NCBI GenBank assembly: GCA_905221605.1
Contig: CAJNDS010000049.1
Span: 126,001-190,000 of the forward strand
DNA length: 64,000 bases
Direction: 5' to 3'
Source: Symbiodinium natans
Taxonomy: Eukaryota; Sar; Dinophyceae; Suessiales; Symbiodiniaceae
How positions within the stretch are numbered: position 1 is the stretch's first letter; each line of letters begins with the position of its first letter. Of this stretch, positions 1 to 12,100 are shown one piece after another. The translations under genes and the position numbers were made by a program. Under the pieces are notes generated by a model that saw nothing but the letters and a program-made list of their open reading frames with translations, ran no database searches and was not told the origin of the DNA.

Positions 1-490
1 ACTGTGTGTTAGAAATAGTGTGAGGGCTTATTTTTTGTTACCAGAGTCTTATAGTAGACCCTACATGTCTGAAGGGGTTTTTAGGAACGCTTGAATCCAG
101 GTTCGGAGCCATCAAGAGCTCACTGGAAATTGGAGCGAACTACGAGATGTACTTGGACCGGGGGTGCTCTTTTTGCTGGATGGGTTCGTGTTGCGCTCCC
201 CACTCCACCCCCCCCCCCCCACCCCGGAACATTCAATATATATATATATATATAGACCATATATATATATACATACATATAAATCCTGAACCCCAAACCC
301 GAAACCCGAAACCCTGCCAAACTGAGAGGACCTCTTCCTCGTGAACTTGGCCACGCAAGCCATGGCTGCTTGGCTGCCTCCCCGTTCCGTCCTTGCCGAT
401 GCAGACGTCGATCAAACCCATTCCCAACAACCCTAAGCCCTAACCCCAAACCCTAAACCCTAAACCCTAAATCTAAACTCCCGATTGCAG

Positions 491-1955
491 GTGACCTTCA
501 CTGATTACGGTTGGCTGCTCTACCTCGTGGTGTGGAGCTCGGCGCACCAAGAGCTGCAGAAGCCTACGCTTTCAAACGAATTGCTTAAGACCCCCCAACA
601 AAACTGAAGATTCTTCCTTATAAGGGCAAATTCGGGAAATTAATTTCTTGTTTTTTCGGGGTTCTTGAGCAAATAGCAGCTTCTCAGTGTGGGTTTTCGG
701 AGGATTTAGGGTTTGGAGATTTTAGGGTTTAGGGTTTAAGGTTTGGTTTAAGGTTTCGGGTTTGGGGTTAGGGGGCTAGGTTAGGGTTTAGTGTTTGAGG
801 TTTAGGGTATTTTATAGGGGAGGAGGGAATGAGGTTCTTTTGTCTCACCCTAACCCTTGAAGGGACGAGGGAACTGAATGAACCAAACTCCTTAATTCCT
901 AGGATGCCCGGTAGTACCCTTATGCCCCTTTTTGGGGGGTTTAGGTTCCCTTATAAACCCCTGTAAGCAAAAAAGGGCACCCTTTTTAAGCCTAGGTTAC
1001 TGGGCAACCTAGATTCCTTATCAAGAACCAGCCAAAACAAGGCCCAAGTCTGGGTCGCAGGCTTGGGGTTTGCGGGCTTTCGGGATGTGAAATCAGATGT
1101 TTGGTCTTTTTTCTTAGTAGCTGAGTGAGTACACTATACACTTTTTGGGCTACGATAATCCCCTATAGATCCTGAAAGTGTACACTTTTTGGGGGCTTAT
1201 GAACTCAGCAACTAAGATTTGTTGGGCCGCGGCCATGGTCTGCAGGTTCCTGGCTACGCCGGCTGGAAGGTGGTGAAGTTTGTGATGGACTATGCCTGCG
1301 CCTCGTTGGCTCTCCTTGGTCGGGTTTGGGGTTTAGGGTTTAGGGTTTAGGGTTTAGGGTTTAGGGTTTAGGGTTTAGGGTTTTGGGTTTAGGGTTTAGG
1401 GTTTTGGAACCCACCAGAGCAGAGCCAACCACAACACCCCGGAATGAAGAAAGAGACCTTCCTTCACACAGCCTGGCTCAGTTAAGGTTGCAGTTCTCTA
1501 ATCACGCGGGGTATTGGGCAGGAAACCCCGAGCCCGAGATTTTCCGGAGGTTTCGCGGACGATGCCACGTGTCCCCTTTTGTGCTCATGGCGAGGTCTTC
1601 ACTCCCACAGATCAGGAGATGGCAGAAAACGACCCGGAGGCGAGAAATGAAAGGGTATTAGGGTTTATGGAAGCCTGCTCAATGAGAGTGATTGTGTTGG
1701 GTAGCTGTTGTGAGTATTACCATGTAGGGGTGATAGGGGAGAACATTGGTCGTCATCTCGGTTCCTGCAGTACAGTAGGATTGCGTCATCAAGGGTACTG
1801 TAGTGTTCATGAACTTCCAGCTGCACAAGAAATCGACTTGACACTGTCCCGTTGCTCAGTACAAGAAGCGGATGGAGAAGAAGGAGAAGAAAGCCGAACG
1901 GCAAAAGTTCAAGGTCCAGGACTCTGGGCTTCTTGCGGACAAGACAATGTCATGA
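491..1955 (+). CDS. TMEM208/SND2-like ER membrane protein, last three exons (partial)
   Basis: Three exon-sized stretches read together as the C-terminal half of a TMEM208 (SND2) protein, the ER factor of the SRP-independent targeting route. Exon a, about 491-526, follows an acceptor CAG and ends WLLYLV-like. Exon b, about 1246-1319, follows TGCAG and continues as VPGYAGWKVVKF. Exon c, 1860-1955, follows CTCAG, encodes the lysine-rich tail YKKRMEKKEKKAERQKFKV and stops at TGA 1953-1955. In known TMEM208 proteins the last membrane segment reads WLLYLV-P-A-KL-like and is followed by a KKREKxEKKA-type basic tail, which is the basis of the call. The first intron holds two inverted-repeat elements (902-1012 and 1113-1216); the second starts with a TTTAGGG array. 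Upstream exons are missing or unrecognised, and the 1380-1660 stretch could contain another exon. Splice sites are inferred by eye. Confidence 0.5.
902..1012. repeat. Introner-like inverted repeat, family A copy 1
   Basis: A foldback element of about 110 bp in the first TMEM208-like intron. It starts ATGCCCGGTAGTACCCTTAT, has an internal TTCCCTTATAAA box, then AAAAAAGGGCACCC, and ends GGTTACTGGGCAACCTAG. The ends are imperfect inverted repeats, and the same architecture recurs at 9261, 10598 and 16446. There is no coding potential. Confidence 0.7.
1113..1216. repeat. Inverted-repeat element, family E
   Basis: Termini CTTAGTAGCTGAGT and ACTCAGCAACTAAG are inverted repeats with one mismatch. 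Inside, ACACTTTTTGGG occurs twice around a GATAATCCCCTATAGAT core. It sits in the same intron as the family A copy at 902. Only one copy was seen in the window. Confidence 0.55.
1324..1406. repeat. TTTAGGG telomere-like array
   Basis: About ten tandem TTTAGGG units with TTTTGGG variants, directly after the exon b/intron boundary of the TMEM208-like gene. It is one of many interstitial arrays and is not a chromosome end, because coding sequence lies on both sides. Confidence 0.9.
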
Positions 1956-3124
1956 CAGCAGCAGCGCCTCTTCATCAAAGCTCTGCTTTTCTGCACGGTG
2001 CCAAGGTTGTCAAGCACTGACGCGCGCATATCCGCAGCCCAAACGTTGGCTGCTGTGGCTGCGTGCTCTGCGGAAGCAAAGGTCGTCCGTTTTCTTCGCG
2101 TAAAAAGTGGAGACTGGCAATTTGAAGTCAGGGGCACCTCAAGCTTTGGACCCTTGCAAACAGCCAACGGCCAAATCCTGAGCCTTACTTCAGCCTATAA
2201 CGTGTGATTTGACAAACCCCTAAACCCTGAAGTCCTGAAACCCAAGCCAGAGGTAAAAGCCCCAACCTCACTGCTAGCCTCTGGCTCAAAAGGGCCTGTT
2301 GGGTCGTGAGACAAAAGCCGTTCATCGACCCCGCTGATCGTGGCCGCAGGCTCGGTCGGCCCCAAACGGTCAAGCGAGGGGTTGAACTGGGGTTGAGGAC
2401 TGACGGCAGGTTGCAGCTTGCCGGCTCTAGGCTCAGGACGGCTTGGGAATCGGGGTTCGTCGCTGGGTGATGGGCATCTCTTATATGACCAGGTAAGCAT
2501 CCAGGCTTTCAGCACACAAACACACATGGCCAGGGAGGGAGCGCGCAAGAGAGGCTGATGGTAGACTCGCACACGGGAAACGGTGAGTCTAGACGTCTCC
2601 CTGCTCTCGCCCTTGGAAGAGTTTTTTTTTTCGCAGGAGGGCGTCGACATCATCTTTTCTGATCCCTAAACGAACCCCAAACCCTAGGCCGAGCTTTGGG
2701 GGACTTCTGGGTTCGAGTAAGCCCTAGGCCCCCAACCCTACACCCAAAACCCCTAAACCTCCAAGCCTCCTACACCCTAAGCCGCCTAAGACCCCAAGCC
2801 CTAAACCCTAAACCCCTCATCCCCTAAAACCCCCTCAGCCGCCTCTTCTGCCGCAGGGCCTCGGAACTGCCTTTGGGCCTCGTTTTTGGGAGCTAGTGCG
2901 CCTCAAGAGTTCTTTCGCAGCTTTGCTTCATTGGTTTAGGGCGGTTCGGGTTTAGGGTTTACGGTTAGGTTTTAGGGTTTAGGACATGTAGGAGTTTAGG
3001 GTTTTGGGGGTTGGCAGTATAACGAGAGCTCGTGGTCTCTTGGCGGATGGTCCAGGTACAATTCGATGAAGCTGCTATCCCTCATCCTCTACAGGTGGCA
3101 GGAGGCCTGCCGAAGTCTTCTTTG

Positions 3125-3226
3125 TTTAGGGTTTAGGGTTTAGGGTTTAGGGTTTAGGGTTTAGGGTTTAGGGTTTAGGGTTTAGGGTTTAGGGTTTAGG
3201 GTTTAGGGTTTAGGGTTTAAGGTTTA
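3125..3226. repeat. TTTAGGG telomere-like array
   Basis: Thirteen or more near-perfect tandem TTTAGGG units, ending in degenerate TTTAAGG/TTTCGGG copies. Confidence 0.92.
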
Positions 3227-3540
3227 GGGAGACTTTCGGGTTTCGGGTTTCGAGTATTGGCACGCTGCTGGCTGTCTTGGCACACCTAGTTCTCGGACAC
3301 GGAGGTTTACGATGTTAGCGGTATTCTTGGGTTTAGGGTTTAGGGATTAGGGTTTAGGGTTTAGGGGTACCTCATTGGGGTCCCTAATGATTCTAAAAGG
3401 GATCCAATTCTTTGGTCGTCTATGTTGGGGCTCCCTTCTTATCGCAAATCCACATATGGGTATTTCCCAAAACTTGGGGTACCCCTTTGATACCCGAAAT
3501 CCAATAGAGTCCCCGTAAAGGGACCCCCCCCCCCCCCCCC

Positions 3541-3696
3541 CCTAAACCCTAAACCCTAAACCCTAAACCCTAAACCCTAAACCCTAAACCCCCCTAAACC
3601 CTAAGCCCCCCTAAACCCTAAACCCCCCTAAACCCTAAACCCTGAACCCTAAACCCTAAACCCTGAACCCTGAACCCTAAACCCTAAACCCTAAAC
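3541..3696. repeat. CCCTAAA array with C-rich variants
   Basis: The opposite orientation to the 3125 array. Tandem CCCTAAA units are mixed with CCCTGAA and CCCCCCTAAA variants, and the array follows a run of about 20 C. The two arrays, about 310 bp apart, face each other as TTTAGGG then CCCTAAA. Confidence 0.9.
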
Positions 3697-4784
3697 CCCA
3701 AAAAAATGGTACCCCAATGATGGTAAGCCCACATATACTCTAGGACCTTTGATGCCATGTTGCAAGGACAACAGCGTCGAGCTGGTGAACTGCGAAGAGC
3801 TGCCAGGGCCTCAACGGGTGTGGGGTTTAGGGTTTAGGGTTTAGGGTTTTGGGTTTTGGGTTTTGGGTTTTGGGTTTAGGGAGCTTCCTTCGGGTGGTGG
3901 AAAGCCGCCGCATGCAGCAAGAAAGCTAAGGATTAGCACGCTTTGGGTTTGGGAAGTTTAGGGTTTGGCAGCATAGGATTTGGGAAGCTGTGGGCTGAGG
4001 AAAGCAGCGTTTTCAAGGTTTCTAGGGGCTGCCTAAACCCTGAACCCTAAACCCTAAACCCTAAACCCTAAACCCTAAATCCTGCGCTTTCGAGGAGTCC
4101 TTTTCCTGATGCGCAGGACCTCGTTCAGCTTTTTCCATCGAGGGCCTCTTCGCGAACACATCAAGCCGGGATCTCGACCTTGTTTTCTACTCGTCAAATA
4201 CGGAATTGACTAAACAAGGAAAACCGACAAGGTTCAGAGGCGAGGCTTTGTAACGTCCTGACCCCCCCCCCCAAAAAAAAACAAAAAACAACAACAGCAC
4301 CTTAAGCTAAGCCCTCCCAAAAAGCATCCCAAAACCCTAAAGCCCCGAAAGCAACATCACCTGAGTCCAAAAAGCCCCAAGAGCCCCAAACGCCAAGGCA
4401 CGAAAACCTCCACCAAGTCCCCAAAAGCCTAAAGCCGGAAAGCCCACTACCTAAGTTAGGGTTTAGGGTCCAGTTACAAACATTGGGCGAGATCCTGATC
4501 CCAAACCCTGAGAGCCCCAACACCCTCCACCCAACACCCTAAGCCCGAAAGACACTAAGCACCTCTGAAAACTCAAGATGTTCAACAGCCCTGAAAGCCC
4601 TGAAAAGCCTAAATGCCCTAAAAACCCTAAAAACCCCAAAAATCCTAAAAACCCTAAAACCCTAAAAACCCTAAAACCCTAAAAACCCTAAATCCAAAGA
4701 GGCCCTCAAATTCTGCACGGCCACCGAAGACCGAGGTTCCACAGCCGCCTGATCGCCACGCGCACTCCTCCGGGACACGAGCTG

Positions 4785-4873
4785 GGTTTAGGGTTTAGGG
4801 TTTAGGGTTTAGGGTTTAGGGTTTAGGGTTTAGGGTTTAGGGTTTAGGGTTTAGGGTTTAGGGTTTAGGGTTT
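4785..4873. repeat. TTTAGGG telomere-like array
   Basis: About twelve perfect tandem TTTAGGG units, followed by decayed copies to about 4915. Confidence 0.92.
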
Positions 4874-5302
4874 GGGTTTTAAGTAGGGTTTAGGGTTTAG
4901 GGCTTTTAGTGTTTAGAGCTGCGGTGAAGAGGACCATGCAGTAACGGAGAGTTCAGGGTTTAGAGTTTAGAGTACCGCAGAACGGAGGACAGCGACAAAG
5001 CATTGACTTTGACCAGAACCTGGGTAAGTGCTACTCCTGGTCCCATCCAGAGGCCAGCCAGGAACCAACAGGGGTTTAGGATGTAGGATTTGGGGAATTT
5101 TGGCTTTAGGGTTCAGGGTTGCGGGTTTAGGATGTAGGATTTGGGGTTGAGGGTTCAGGGTTTAGGGTTTCATCGTACTTTGGATGTAGAAGTTGAAGGA
5201 TTTAGGGTTCAGGGCCTACGCAGCAGTGCACAAGGCAGTTCAATGGGTGACACAACTGTGCGGCCTAGCAGTCTGGACAGCTGGTTTGTGCGGAACCAAA
5301 AA

Positions 5303-5303
5303 T

Positions 5304-5336
<33 letters not shown>

Positions 5337-5418
5337 ATGCATGCATGCATGCATGCATGCATGCATGCATGCATGCATGTATGTATGTATGTATGTATGT
5401 ATGTATGTATGTATGTAC
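5303..5418. repeat. Compound microsatellite (GT)n-(GTAT)n-(GCAT)n-(GTAT)n
   Basis: The repeat moves from GT dinucleotides to ATGT, then ATGC, then back to ATGT. The ATGC core is self-complementary, so it can form a hairpin or cruciform. Open frames across it are repeat artefacts. Confidence 0.95.
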
Positions 5419-5937
5419 TTGTGTTACTTCTGTTTTCTATGCATGTACATATGTATGTTTTATGTTCTTCGATTCTTTGTCCCCCCCGTTATTGGGCTTC
5501 AGAGGGATCGATAGCTTCCTCCAAACTTCCTGCTGCCCTGAAGCGCGCACGCTTCCTCAGTGAAGCCTAAGCTCTACAAACCCTAAACCTTATAAACCCC
5601 TAAGCCCCAGAAACCCTAAACCTTACATAAACCCTGTACACCCCTATGAACCCGAAATCCCTAAACCCGATAAACCCCATCAACCCTCGACCTGCAGTGA
5701 AGCCTAAGCCCTAAACCCCAAACCGTAAACCCTGAAGCGACCATGAGAGGCCGGTGGTTCGACAATTACGGCCACTGTGCTCGTAGACGGTCTGACGCTC
5801 ATCCTCACCCTGCAGCAGGGTTTAGGGTTCAGGGGTCTTGGGGCTTAAGTATTGTTTGTTGTATTTGGTTCATCGTTTACGCCCCTAAGCCCCACACCCT
5901 GCTTATAGTACATTAGTGGGGCTCTTCCGGGATGAAT

Positions 5938-6111
5938 GTAGGGGTCCAAATAGTTACTAACATTATTCCCTTATGGTCCCTAGAAAAATATGCTGTAACC
6001 CCCAAAACCCTGAACCCTACCATTAGAGCCCCCTAAACCCTAAACCCTAAACCCTATATAATTCTACTAAAGTAAGAGCCCCAAAAACTTTTCTAATTAT
6101 CAAGGCCCCTA
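5938..6111. repeat. Introner-like inverted repeat, family D, interrupted by CCCTAAA units
   Basis: The left end is GTAGGGGTCCAAATAGTTAC with a TTATTCCCTTATGGTCCC box; the right end is TAATTATCAAGGCCCCTAT. The ends are inverted repeats shared with copies at 13884, 23264 and 57622. The loop of this copy contains several CCCTAAA units (about 6030-6055). Confidence 0.6.
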
Positions 6112-6191
6112 TCAAGCTCTGGAGTAAGGCCCTTGGGTGCAAAAAAGGATAATCTAAGGGTTCACCAATTAAGGGCCCCATACTCAGGGAC

Positions 6192-6290
6192 CATGTACAA
6201 CCCTTATTCTTTTTTGAGGGTTTTGATTCCCTTATAAGCCCCGCCAAGCCACAAAGGGCACCCTTTTTTGTTCCTACCTCCTGGGGACGA
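6192..6290. repeat. Family A-like foldback (diverged copy)
   Basis: It contains the family A internal order: CCCTTATTCTTTTTTG, then TTCCCTTATAAG, then CACAAAGGGCACCCTTTTTT, then CCTGGGGA. The termini are more diverged than in the copies at 9261 or 16446. Confidence 0.5.
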
Positions 6291-8218
6291 CATGAACCCT
6301 CAAAGGGTTTGATTATGGTTCATATGCCTGAATAGGATTTATAGTAGTACAGGGCGCATGGCCCCCAATTTCAGGGTGCATGAGCTGTGGGATGACGTGG
6401 AGGGGTCTTGGACGATGCGAAGGTGAGTATCCCATGCGGGTGGCCTTCGCGCTGGCCGCGGAGGCCGGGGGGGGGGTACATTGCTTAGGGTTAGGGCTTA
6501 GGGTGTAGGGATTAGGGTTTAGGGTTTGGCAACCCTGAACCCTAAACCCAAAACCCCAGCCCCCACACAACACCCCGGGGGGGGGGGGGGGGAGGGGGAC
6601 CGGGTGCGCTCTGATCATGTGTTTCTAGGCCGGGTTGCTGCGTTCAATGCAGGCCACCGGGTACTGATGATGCGGCCTCAAACCCTGAACGCAGCCGTAA
6701 TCCCTGCAAAGGAGCCCTGCGGTACACGGGACCCTACACCCTAAACGTTTAAGGGTTTAGGGTTTAGGGTTTAGGGTAATTAAGGGCTTCCGACCCTGAG
6801 CCCTGAGCACCCCGAGGTTTAAAACCTCAGGGTTTTCGGGGTTCGGGGACCTCCCCCAAAGAATCCGCCCTAAATCCTAAACCCTAAACAGTTTCGAGGC
6901 GATCCGCATCCTCAGGGAGACTGTCCCGAAGGATACTGTGGAGGCAACGTACTGGCTGGTTCTTCATCTTGGTCGGGAACGAGGGAATGGGGGCCCTATA
7001 TGATCCCTGAAAGGGTAGAAACAAAGGGCCCTCATTCAATTATTCCGTAGTAAGAATTAATTAGGGAGTTTAGGGCAAACGCGGGAGAACAGAATTCTCC
7101 AGGGTCAGACGGTCAGAAGGCAGAACATACTGTGGGTTTGGGAGACTAGGAAGCTTTTCTAAAATCTCTGGCAATTTCTCAAACGAAGCATAGACTCTCT
7201 TTGTTGGTCTTTGCGTGCTTCCTGTTTTTCGAACTCTTCTACATGGTCGGCTGAAGCTGCTTGACTTCTCGGGTCCAATTTGTTCAGCCCTAAGTCTCTG
7301 AATCTTTTTTTGTTTATGTTATATGTTGTATCCTGTCTGTTCTACATAATTTATGTGAGATGTTATACATTACTTATTTATATTAGATGTTATACATTGC
7401 ATATATCAGGCATGTAAGACCCTAATATGGCTCCTGAATAATTCGTCACCACTCGGGTGCACGCACGAGCTTCTCCGAATCGTCCTGTGCAGGCCGCTAA
7501 AGCCGACATGGCGATCAACTCGCCCGAGATCCAGGCCACGCCTAAAGTTCACCACAGGGTTTGGGTTCGGGTTTAGGGTTTAGGGTTTAGGGCTCCGGTG
7601 CAAGCAATGCTGGATAATGCTGGTGTCTTCCACGCCGAATTTACTTGGAGGCCCTCTTCGCGAAATTCCAGAACCCAGCGGAGGCACGCGCCCTAAGCCG
7701 TTACGGCAAATCATCCAAGCTTGTGGTGGTACCGTTTCTGCGAATTGCATATTGCTTCTGAGGCGCTGAGACCCGCAAAGGGTCTATAATTAGTTCGTAC
7801 GAACATCCTAGCACTCTCTGAAGCTAGTCACACCCATTCGGGGTACATGCTGCTTCCACCTCTCAGCTTACAAGAGTCCGACTTACCTTCTCGAACCATG
7901 TCTTGGGAAGGTGCTTCTGATGTTTGGCGGATGACAGTTCTGGCAGTCTTAGGTTAAATGCCATGATTGCTGATGTACTTGTGAGAAGTGTGAAAGTTCT
8001 GGGTGTCCGCGAGTGAGGAATGGGAAAGGGGTGTGTGGGTGGCTTAAACCCTAAACCCTAAACCCTAAACTCAGGGCACGGCCACGTCAAAGTGGCCGTG
8101 GTGATTTCTGACCCAATCCCCGTTGCGAGACCTCGGACCTGCTTCGAAACGGTTGCCCTGAGTTTATCTAAGCCTGGCTCTTCTGCATCACGAACTTAAT
8201 CTTACATATAAATATCTA

Positions 8219-8239
8219 TATATTTATATAAGTAAATAA

Positions 8240-8270
<31 letters not shown>

Positions 8271-8300
8271 TTTATTTATATATTTATATTCATTTATTTA
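8219..8300. repeat. AT-rich simple sequence (TATA/TTTA)n
   Basis: About 80 bases of TATATA and TTTATTTA repeats within otherwise GC-balanced intron-like DNA. Confidence 0.85.
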
Positions 8301-8491
8301 TGTTCTGGAAGGATATGGTGTTCTATGAGATGTCATACTATGGAAGGATTTGATCTTGTAGTATTTGTCATATCATGAGGCGGACAAGCTCACAAAGATC
8401 GAGAAGGACTTGGAGGAGGCGCAGGGAGAATGAGGACTTGGGGATGCTTGGGTCACCCCCAACGGGTTTCGAAGAAGCCCGGATATGGCTG

Positions 8492-8573
8492 GGGTTTAGG
8501 GTTTAGGGTTTAGGGTTTAGGGTTTAGGGTTTAGGGTTTAGGGTTTAGGGTTTAGGGTTTAGGGTTTAGGGTG
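8492..8573. repeat. TTTAGGG telomere-like array
   Basis: About eleven perfect tandem TTTAGGG units. Confidence 0.92.
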
Positions 8574-9102
8574 GATGTTTATGGTTGAGGGTTTCGGGCT
8601 TAGGGCTTAAGCGGTTAGGCCTCTGGTGTTTTATCTAGTGTAAATTTTAGACGCCGGCTCGACATGGCATCATCATATGCTGACCTGCTCCGAGCCCCGT
8701 CCGTGTTTGTTGCAGCCATATGAAGGCTTGAGCTCCTTTCACATGCCTTGTCTTCTGGGGGAAGAGACGCATGTGACATGTTCGTCAGGGGCCCTATGTG
8801 GGGACCTTAGACTCAGAACACCGAAGAACAAACACACCAATCCACCCCCAACCCTCCACGGTCTGCAAACCAAGCAGCCCAGGCCCGACCTGAACTAAAG
8901 CGTGGAACTCTTGCAGAAGCTTAGATATTTGATAATATTGTCCCCTGAATCTCTTCAGAAGCTTATCATATGCAGCTCCAAGTACCCATTCTAATGTTCA
9001 ATAGGCCCTAGAGGATCCATCCGTGGTCCACCCTACCCCAAGCGCGTAATTCAAGTAGAAAACTCGACAAGCACTAACGTTGGCAGAGCACCATTCCAGA
9101 GG

Positions 9103-12100
9103 ATGGAGAAGGCGAATTCTCTTCCGATAGCCGCTCTTTGTGCAGGGGCCTCCATTGGTCTCTGGATCTTGTGGCGGAAGGTACGAGACACAACTCCAAG
9201 CAGCATCCCCTTGGCCGAGGGGGGTGTGCCGGTCCTGGGACATGCTCTTCAGCATCTTAGTAGCCCAGTGGTACCCTTTTGTTCCTTTTTTTTGGTTCTG
9301 GGTTCCCTTATAAAGTAACCAACCCAAAAAAAGGGTGCCCTTATTATAATATATGCTTACTGGGCTACTAAGGTACAAGGAGGATCCTGCCGGCTGCATT
9401 CGGAAGCAAGAGCTGCTTGTGGGCAACTCGGAACCCCCTTAGTGGTAGCTACATGTGGTTCCTTTGTTTAAGCTGAGGTTCCCGTCTATTATAACCCTGA
9501 ACCCTAAACCCTAAACCCTAAACCCTACGCCCTAAGCCCTAAGCCCTAAGCCCTAAGCCCTAAGCCCTAAGCCCTAAACCCTAAACCCTAAACCCTAAAC
9601 CCTAAACCGAAATAGGGGTTACCTTTGTGGTCTAAGAAGCCGAGGCAAGATCTTCTGGATCAACTTGGCCGGTCGCCGCATGGTTGTGGTCGGCTCCGAT
9701 GCAGAGGCCATGAAGCAACTAGGACCCGGAGTACACAGGCCCTTACTTCCATTCGGTTTAGGGTGTAAGGTTTAGGGTTTAGGGTTTAGGGTTTAGGGTT
9801 TAGGGTTTAGGGTTTAGGGCTTCTAATCTCCTTAAACCGAAAAGGGCACCCTTTTTATTCCTAGGTTACTCCTGGGCTCTAGGCAAGTGGCGATGCAGCC
9901 TGCGACGGTGCTTTCGGCCCAGCGGGCCGTCGCCGAGATCGGCTTTGAGTACCTCCTCGGCCCGGCAAATGTTTACAGAGGGACCACCTTTCACAAGCGG
10001 GTTCTGAAGGAAGAGGTGAATCCCAAAGCAAAGTTGGAGGCCCTGCTGCCCATTTTTTCCCAGGCGCTGTCCCGGGCACTGGATGACGAGGCAGGTGCTC
10101 TCATGGGCCCTGGCACCACATCAGACAGCGTCCTCGCGCATCCTGACGCCTTCCACCTGGTTCGTCGATGCATCTTGCGTGCCACTCTGGATGTCTTGGT
10201 CTCCCCGAGCCTCTTGCATAGGGATCCTTCGCTGCTGTCGGCACTCATGACCTTCCAAGACCATGTGGAAGATGCAACTGCCAAGGCGGCAGTCCTCCCA
10301 CGCCTTCTGTCCCTCCCCCTGTGTCTCTGGCCCATGGCCCTCTCCAGGCGGCGCTTGGCCGGGCGCCTAAGGCGCCTGCTGGCAGGCGATGCGCCAGATG
10401 GAGGTATCTCTGGCGTTTTTAGTGTCCTAGGCTCATTTGTCTAGCCACTTTCTTTTTTGGGGGTCTCCGACCAACAGTCACCCTAAAAAGCCCTTCATCC
10501 CAAGCCTTCGCGCGCAGGTCGTGGGCCCTGGCTTCGAGCCTTCCAGTCCGAGCAGGTTCCGCTCAAAGATGCCGCCGAGTTTCTTATCGGCTTCTTGGTA
10601 GCCCAGCGGTACCCATTTCTCCCTTTTTTGGTCTTCAGAGGTTCCCTTATAAAATAACCCTAAACTCCAAAGCCCTAAAACCCTAAACCCTAAACCCTAA
10701 ACCCTAAAGCCCAAAAAAGGGTGCCCTTGTTAAAATATGGTTCCTGGGCAACCGAGGCTTGGTCTTCGCAGCACACAAGAACCCTGCGACTTGAAATGAG
10801 GTTTTGGGGGGGGTTTAGGGTTTAGGGTTTATGAGGTTTTGGGGGGGTGGGTTGCATCGGGTACCCTATCTACTCCAGAGTTATAATTACGCCCTAGGCA
10901 TCCCTAAAACCGAAGTAAGAATAGAACCCTGAACCCTAAACCCCCCTCAAAAAAAATCTTAATCAAACATAAAAACCCTAAACCCCATAAACCCCATGAA
11001 CCCCATAAACCCTAAAAACCCTATAAACCCCCATAAACCCGATAAACCGTGTCAACCGTGTAAACCCCAAACCCTGTAAACCCTAAAGAACCCTAGAAAC
11101 CCTGAAAACCCTAGAAACCCTATAAGCTCTATAAACCGTAGGGTTTAGGGTTTAGGGTTTAGGGTTTAGGGTTTACAAAACCCTTTAAAACCCAAAAGAA
11201 CCCACGAGGCGATTGGCGCGGCGCAGTCCCTGTGTTTCCTGCGCTCCTTGGATGGGGAGGTGCAGGAGGCTGCGACGGCCGAGGCTCCCAAGCTGATTGC
11301 TTCCATGATTGGGTTTTGGGTTTAGGGTTCAGGGTTTAGGGTTTAGGGTTCAGGGTTTAGGGTTTAGGGTTCAGGGTTTAGGGTTTAGGGCTTAGGGTTT
11401 AGGGTTTAAAAGTTTAGGGAGTTTAGGGTTCAGGGTTTATGGAGTTTAGGGTTCAGGGTTTAGGGAGTTTTAGGGTTTAGAGCTTAGGGTTTGGGTTTAG
11501 GGAGTTTAGGGTTGAGAGTCTAGAGTTTAGGGTTTAGGGAGTTTAGGGTGTTTAGGGTGTTTAGGGTGTTTAGGGTGTTTAGGGTTTAGGGTTTAGGGTT
11601 TAGGGTTTAGGGTTTAGGGTTTAGGGGAGGCCACGAAGCTGCTGGCTGCCATGGGCCAAGAGCGTGGGGCTGAGGTACCTCGGAGACTTCAAAAACTGGT
11701 TTTAGGGTTTAGGGTTTAGGGTTTAGGGTTTTAGGGTTTTGGAGTACAACACGTCAATATTTGTTGGTTCTGAGTTCTTTAACGTTAAAGCAACCCTATA
11801 CTTTAATGTTTTTTGTTCTGGGTTCCTACTATAGCTACTTAAGCCTCAACGGTATATACTTTTTCCAGGGTCTACTCCAAAGTAGGGAAGAAGGAACCCT
11901 GAGAGGGCTTATTCAACTTGTGGTGCTCATCTCTAGGTAGGCCCTTGGGGCATTTTATATGTCTTCCTGTATTGGGTTTAAGAGTATCATATTCAGGAAT
12001 ATTTTTCAGACGGTTATGATATCGTAGCCCAGGGTAGATGATCCCAAGTTTAGGGCTCATGTTCAAGGAAGCACTGCTAGCAGCGACCACGCTGCGCAAG

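Larger units (their letters stand above)
2830..8900 (+). other. Exon-like scraps between telomere-like arrays; no assignable gene
   Basis: This 6-kb stretch is mostly CCCTAAA/TTTAGGG arrays, introner-like foldbacks and microsatellites. Between them lie 50-90 base stretches of normal GC content bounded by CAG acceptors. These read as plausible peptides on the + strand, for example near 3050-3110, 3750-3820, 5213-5285, 7492-7560 and 8377-8430 (the last reads ADKLTKIEKDLEEAQG, coiled-coil-like). They probably belong to one or more genes broken into tiny exons. I could not link them into one frame or recognise a family. Confidence 0.3.

Noticed and set aside
1324-1406. Chromosome end at the telomere-like array
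   Set aside because: Coding exons of one gene lie on both sides and similar arrays occur throughout the window.
5141-5570. Cys/Met/His-rich frames across the GTAT/GCAT repeat
   Set aside because: Translation of a compound microsatellite in three frames; no other protein character.
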